A program made the translations under genes and the position numbers. Below, piece after piece: positions 61,301 through 64,000 of a stretch of DNA of 64,000 nucleotides. Under the pieces are notes generated by a model. It saw only the letters and a program-made list of their open reading frames with translations. It was not told where the DNA came from and ran no database searches. The DNA is from Candidatus Anammoxibacter sp. (GTDB lineage Bacteria > Planctomycetota > Brocadiia > Brocadiales > Anammoxibacteraceae): the NCBI GenBank assembly GCA_021777105.1, contig JAIQZQ010000122.1, positions 94,863 through 158,862 on the forward strand, in the 5' to 3' direction. The first letter of the stretch is position 1. Every line of letters begins with the position of its first letter.

Positions 61301-61935
61301 TTTTCAGCCCCTTCATACCAGTCGTCCCGCCATGAGCTGCGCGCGATTTCGGCAAGCAAACTGCCGCTTATAGAGCTAACTATTACGCCGTAAAAATCTG
61401 AATTATCATTTCCAATAATAGGGGCCGACACGTTGATCACAGGTTCAAGAAATATTTTCGAATAATAAACATCACCAAAATATCCGCTGTTTTTGACTTT
61501 TAGAAAGTAGCCGCTGTCTGATCTATCATTGCCGACCTCAACATTTTCGGTTGAAAACACAACCTTGCCGGCATTGTCAAGTATAGCGACGCCCAGGACG
61601 TCAGGGGCGTAAAGCGACATTTTCCTGGAAACAATGTATCTCTTCATCTCCTCCAGAATTAATGATCTACCGGCGCCGGGTTGCGAAAGCCTTGAGAGAT
61701 TTTGCAAAATCATTCTGTCCGAGGATAGCTCTCTGGCTATATTCTTTTGCGTCTTTATCAGGGTTTGAATCCGGCTTTTGGCTGTGGCAACGGCAAATTG
61801 CAAGTGGTTGAACGTCTGCTCTTTTATTGCCTCTTTTCCACGGTTATAGGCAATAAAAGTTATAATGCTCAGGGATATTATTGCCGGGAGCAAATAGTAG
61901 AACAACAATCTTTTATCGATGCGTTTAAAATGCAT
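58345..61935 (-). CDS. dCache-HAMP-PAS-GAF-PAS hybrid sensor histidine kinase
   Basis: 1196 residues. Membrane helix ~12-30, a dCache-type periplasmic sensor (~35-310: SSDRMILQNLSRL, DVLGVAILDNAGKVVFST), second membrane helix ~315-332, HAMP (~335-390), PAS (~395-525) with a Cys/His-rich insert (RDCKHKMHPDDC and KGCDCK), GAF (~545-700), PAS (~705-815), HisKA of a different subfamily (GIAHEINNPLAGIMGFAQIL), HATPase_c (QLQQVFFNLINNAYQSLAEY, GKGTGMGLSIAYGIIKEHGG) and a C-terminal receiver (NVLIVDDEEAITETV, acceptor in IIISDIRMPELDG). It senses a periplasmic ligand plus cytosolic signals. Not in the same paralogue group as the three kinases above. Confidence 0.92.
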   Translation of the reverse strand: MHFKRIDKRLLFYYLLPAIISLSIITFIAYNRGKEAIKEQTFNHLQFAVATAKSRIQTLIKTQKNIARELSSDRMILQNLSRLSQPGAGRSLILEEMKRYIVSRKMSLYAPDVLGVAILDNAGKVVFSTENVEVGNDRSDSGYFLKVKNSGYFGDVYYSKIFLEPVINVSAPIIGNDNSDFYGVIVSSISGSLLAEIARSSWRDDWYEGAENGALAGETKDFSSNCDIFIVNSDKKIIAGPNLANKGELDQYADTQPVKFALAKGRGMVDVYANYKGKRIIGASSFIEELQWTVLAERGLSVTFAPLFRLRAQMITLALATFGVIMLISTIMSNKLTGPVNRVIDAIHIRSKGDMDFRVNHISHDELGELATSFNQMCDDIRMATVSKEYMVKVFMGISEALIVTDKDFNIRDANPAALTMLGYDKEELKIIEFCKIVNYSEGKSINVNDLLKHNRVSGNINATYKSKAGGYIPVNLSASAIRDCKHKMHPDDCNDYKLIKGCDCKSVNIVIIARDMRSIMELVQKEKERVFELTTIQDISKLLGHTLNYNDLFKIILNSLHKAVKFDIAGSVLCGNPDDLIYVKQSQKVDDDVVAWYNDYLLKTFCNLTSNNHGNCAKEVVMLPYEEASVNAEGKDSPEQQIKSFFNVPLMIKGKVLGIINIASFQKDAFTSNHIRMLYTVANQAAISIQHLIAIIEQEKGKLASVIRDMADGVVVTDIKGVINMINPAGEKLMKLLCGEKFGDQLTRLADYSLKEPFNDILTGKKDYVSCDLALTRDFEEIIISALISSFKEGGVNIGIVIVLRDISRERKLSEQLLHKEKLSSLGEMISGIAHEINNPLAGIMGFAQILMMEPGLNNEAKDKINKIFMFSDRAKRIIQNLLTFARAHKHEKTQIDIKELVEQSFEMLEHQMMLSEVAIVKNIDPELPRITCDKYQLQQVFFNLINNAYQSLAEYHGKRMFEMSISKLEKTIVISFFNTGKGIPDKIKEKLFDPFFTTKKSGKGTGMGLSIAYGIIKEHGGSIFISEKAGEEGVVFNVELPVDDAVAAAITNTHDERVGSEPAALPVNVPKLNVLIVDDEEAITETVSNLLTMEGHVCDSAKNGNIAIEKLESHKYDIIISDIRMPELDGKQLFDYMKTKDANLVNKFIVITGEAMNPSTMSFLTDNNISYIPKPFTVEEINKVIAGVVNRQVE

Positions 61936-62519
61936 TATATTTTGTTATTAATGAATTAAGTTTTAAGATTCTTTTTATAAGGACGACGCGACAAAACAAA
62001 TTAGCATTTTGTCACACATCCTTAGCCTTTAATCGCGCGGTTCCAGCGCATTTTAAATCACGTGGCGTCAAACTGTGAACAAAACAAAAAAATTTCTAAA
62101 TATTTGCAATTAAATGAATTACTACAAAACCAATCAAGTGTAAAGTCGTGGTTTTGTTATGTCAAGGAAAATTAATTATTATAGGCTTTGAACCGAACAT
62201 TTTTTCTAATACCCGGTTAAAATTCCAAGTCTTACCGCACTGCAAATGCGCCGTTTTGCAAGCGCTGTCAGCTGATTATCGTTTTGCGCAGTTTGTTTTC
62301 TACTGTTTTTGCCCAAAAACATGCTATCAAATATAATATTAGCGCATAATCACACACTCAGCCAACAAGCTATTTATTTTCTTTGAAATTAACATTCCTT
62401 TAGTTAAAATATACGATTTGAATTTTAAAAATATAATCAGTATTTTTTAATTACTCATTATATCCGCCATTTTAATCTCTTTACCCGATAAGTTTTCGTT
62501 TGCGAAAAGCGTTTAATCG
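61936..62519. other. Divergent intergenic region
   Basis: 584 bp, AT-rich, between divergent kinase genes, so it should carry both promoters. GACAAAA-(10)-TTTTGTC at about 61991-62014 is a possible operator or hairpin. No open frame, tRNA or riboswitch was recognised. Confidence 0.35.
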
Positions 62520-64000
62520 ATGGATATACAAAAAAACAATACTAAAATCCTGATAGTTGAGGACTCGGATATAAGCGCGACGGTGATGAAGCGCTTCCTT
62601 GAAAAGGACGGCTATATTGTAACCGTAGCTGAAAACGGGGCCGAGGGCCTGTCTATTGCGCAAAAGCAAAAGCCTGATATTATCCTCAGCGATATTATGA
62701 TGCCGGTGATGGACGGCTTTGAATTGTGTCATAAAGTTAAAAATGACGATTTGCTAAAAGACACAAAGATAATTTTGCTTACTCAATTATCAGACCCAAA
62801 AGACGTTATTAAGGGCCTGCACGCGCAAGCCGACAGCTATGTCACCAAACCGGTTGACAACAAATATTTGCTTGAAAAAGTTGAAACTCTTCTTACAGGG
62901 CGGACTAAAAGCAAAAGCTGTGAAACGGATGAGGGATTAGAAGTTAACATTGAGAACAAGCGCTATGTTATAAATTCATCCCGCCAACACATCTTAGACC
63001 TGCTTTTATCAACATACGAAAATTCCGTTAATCAAAATTATGAGCTTATTGGAACGCAAAAGGAGTTAAAACGGCTTAACAATAGACTCGAAATAAATTT
63101 TGAGAGGCTTAGGAAAGCCGAAGAAGAGAACTTTAAGACCCTCGTTGAATTGGTGCCCGATATAATCTACAAAATTGACAAAGACGGCAATATAATCTAT
63201 CTAAACAGCGCAATAAAAAAACTTGGATATATGCCTGAAGAAATTATAGGAAAGCATTTTAGCATTCTTATCATGCCCAACGACATCGACGCAATTAGTT
63301 ATGAAAGCGCGGTGCCCAGATTTAAAGACCACCATGTAAAAGACGAAGAGCCGCCTAAACTGTTTGATGAGCGAAGGTCATCGCGGCGAATGACCAGGAA
63401 CCTCCAGGTAAAACTTGTGCCTAAAAACTGCAAGGAAATAAAACCCGGCTTTATTGAACGAATCGGAAAAGAGGTGGTCACCGTGGAGATAAATAGCTCC
63501 GGTATGTACGAAACAAACGACGCAGATTCAGATTGCAATAGTTATATAGGGACGGTCGGCGTTATAAGGGATATTACCGAACGCAAAAGAGCTGCCGAGG
63601 CTTTAATACTTTCAGAAAAAATGGCTGCTATAGGTTTGCTTGCGGCCGGCACCGCTCACGAGCTGAACAACCCTCTTATGGGAGTGCTAAACTATATTCA
63701 GTACCTGAAAGAAGAGATTGATAGAAAAGGCTCTAATTTTAAAGTGCTTGAAAAAGCCGAAAAAGGCGTCCTTAAATGCGCAAAGATCGTAAGCGACCTG
63801 TTAACCTTTTCAAGAAAGAGGGGTTACGATTGCTCAAGGATTAATTTAAATGATCTTATTTTGGACACTTTAGATATAGTGGATTATCATATTAAAACGA
63901 ATAATATTAAAGTAATAAAACTGCTTGAATGGCCGATTCCGGATATGTGGGTGGCTATCGACCAAATTCAACAAATATTGGTTAACATTATTACAAACGC
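62520..64000 (+). CDS. REC-PAS-histidine kinase, truncated by the window edge
   Basis: ATG at 62520; 493 full codons are open to the right edge with no stop. Receiver domain (~8-125: ILIVEDSDISATVMKRFLEK, acceptor in IILSDIMMPVMDG, Lys in YVTKPVDN), a helical linker (~150-205), PAS (~210-365) with a long insert (EEPPKLFDERRSSRRMTRNL), then HisKA with the phospho-His in AAGTAHELNNPLMGVLNYIQ and the start of the HATPase N box (IQQILVNIITNA). Soluble. The rest, presumably the HATPase and perhaps another receiver, lies beyond this window. Confidence 0.88.
   Translation, partial: MDIQKNNTKILIVEDSDISATVMKRFLEKDGYIVTVAENGAEGLSIAQKQKPDIILSDIMMPVMDGFELCHKVKNDDLLKDTKIILLTQLSDPKDVIKGLHAQADSYVTKPVDNKYLLEKVETLLTGRTKSKSCETDEGLEVNIENKRYVINSSRQHILDLLLSTYENSVNQNYELIGTQKELKRLNNRLEINFERLRKAEEENFKTLVELVPDIIYKIDKDGNIIYLNSAIKKLGYMPEEIIGKHFSILIMPNDIDAISYESAVPRFKDHHVKDEEPPKLFDERRSSRRMTRNLQVKLVPKNCKEIKPGFIERIGKEVVTVEINSSGMYETNDADSDCNSYIGTVGVIRDITERKRAAEALILSEKMAAIGLLAAGTAHELNNPLMGVLNYIQYLKEEIDRKGSNFKVLEKAEKGVLKCAKIVSDLLTFSRKRGYDCSRINLNDLILDTLDIVDYHIKTNNIKVIKLLEWPIPDMWVAIDQIQQILVNIITN

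Overview
The window looks like the chromosome of a Gram-negative bacterium of roughly 40% GC. An LPS heptosyltransferase (24892-25935) implies an outer membrane. There are many hybrid histidine kinases, an ADP-forming acetyl-CoA synthetase, a polyferredoxin and a small protein family (49252-49536) that I associate with Planctomycetota/PVC bacteria. I favour a PVC-type or deltaproteobacterial-like anaerobe, but the sequence does not settle the phylum. No rRNA, tRNA, CRISPR array or phage integrase was found.

Layout. 0-2.4 kb: SAM hydroxide adenosyltransferase, polyferredoxin, secreted cyclophilin. 2.5-6 kb: a REP-type (RAYT) transposase element that ends exactly at the stop of a truncated SIR2 gene, then a HigB-like toxin with a short partner and a conserved hypothetical. 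6.2-13.7 kb: a hybrid kinase followed by a stressosome operon (globin-RsbR, RsbS, RsbT, an RsbX-like phosphatase with an extra kinase-type ATPase domain) whose last gene is a GGDEF-EAL protein, so the likely output is c-di-GMP. 13.8-36.9 kb: mostly housekeeping genes: RNase R, NAD(P)HX epimerase, PurC/PurE, an NhaD-like antiporter, a Zn-dehydrogenase/LsrF-like pair, a B12-radical SAM protein with WaaF, CarA, a sugar epimerase with a CDP-alcohol phosphatidyltransferase, RibBA, Hpt, ADP-forming acyl-CoA synthetase and SerA. Several intergenic gaps here hold dispersed or MITE-like repeats.

38.6-50.4 kb is an accessory island. It holds a Schlafen/AlbA_2 ATP-binding regulator with 12-bp minisatellites and duplicated winged helices, a graveyard of decayed fragments filled with short perfect hairpins, a 1415-residue NACHT NTPase ending in a predicted PD-(D/E)xK nuclease, a DUF3800 protein with a translationally coupled partner between two 240-bp direct repeats, and a DUF6516-type toxin-antitoxin pair. 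The NACHT-nuclease and the repeat-bracketed DUF3800 pair are the best candidates for uncharacterised defence systems. The hairpins, five of which share the apex motif ACA(G/C)TGT (one lacking the first A) on unrelated stems, are the strongest unexplained sequence pattern.

50.4-64 kb: a secreted GH26-type glycosidase, then a run of large sensor kinases (MASE1-, TM- and dCache-containing hybrids) and a REC-PAS-kinase running off the right edge. With the 6.2 kb kinase and the stressosome, about a quarter of the window is devoted to signal transduction.
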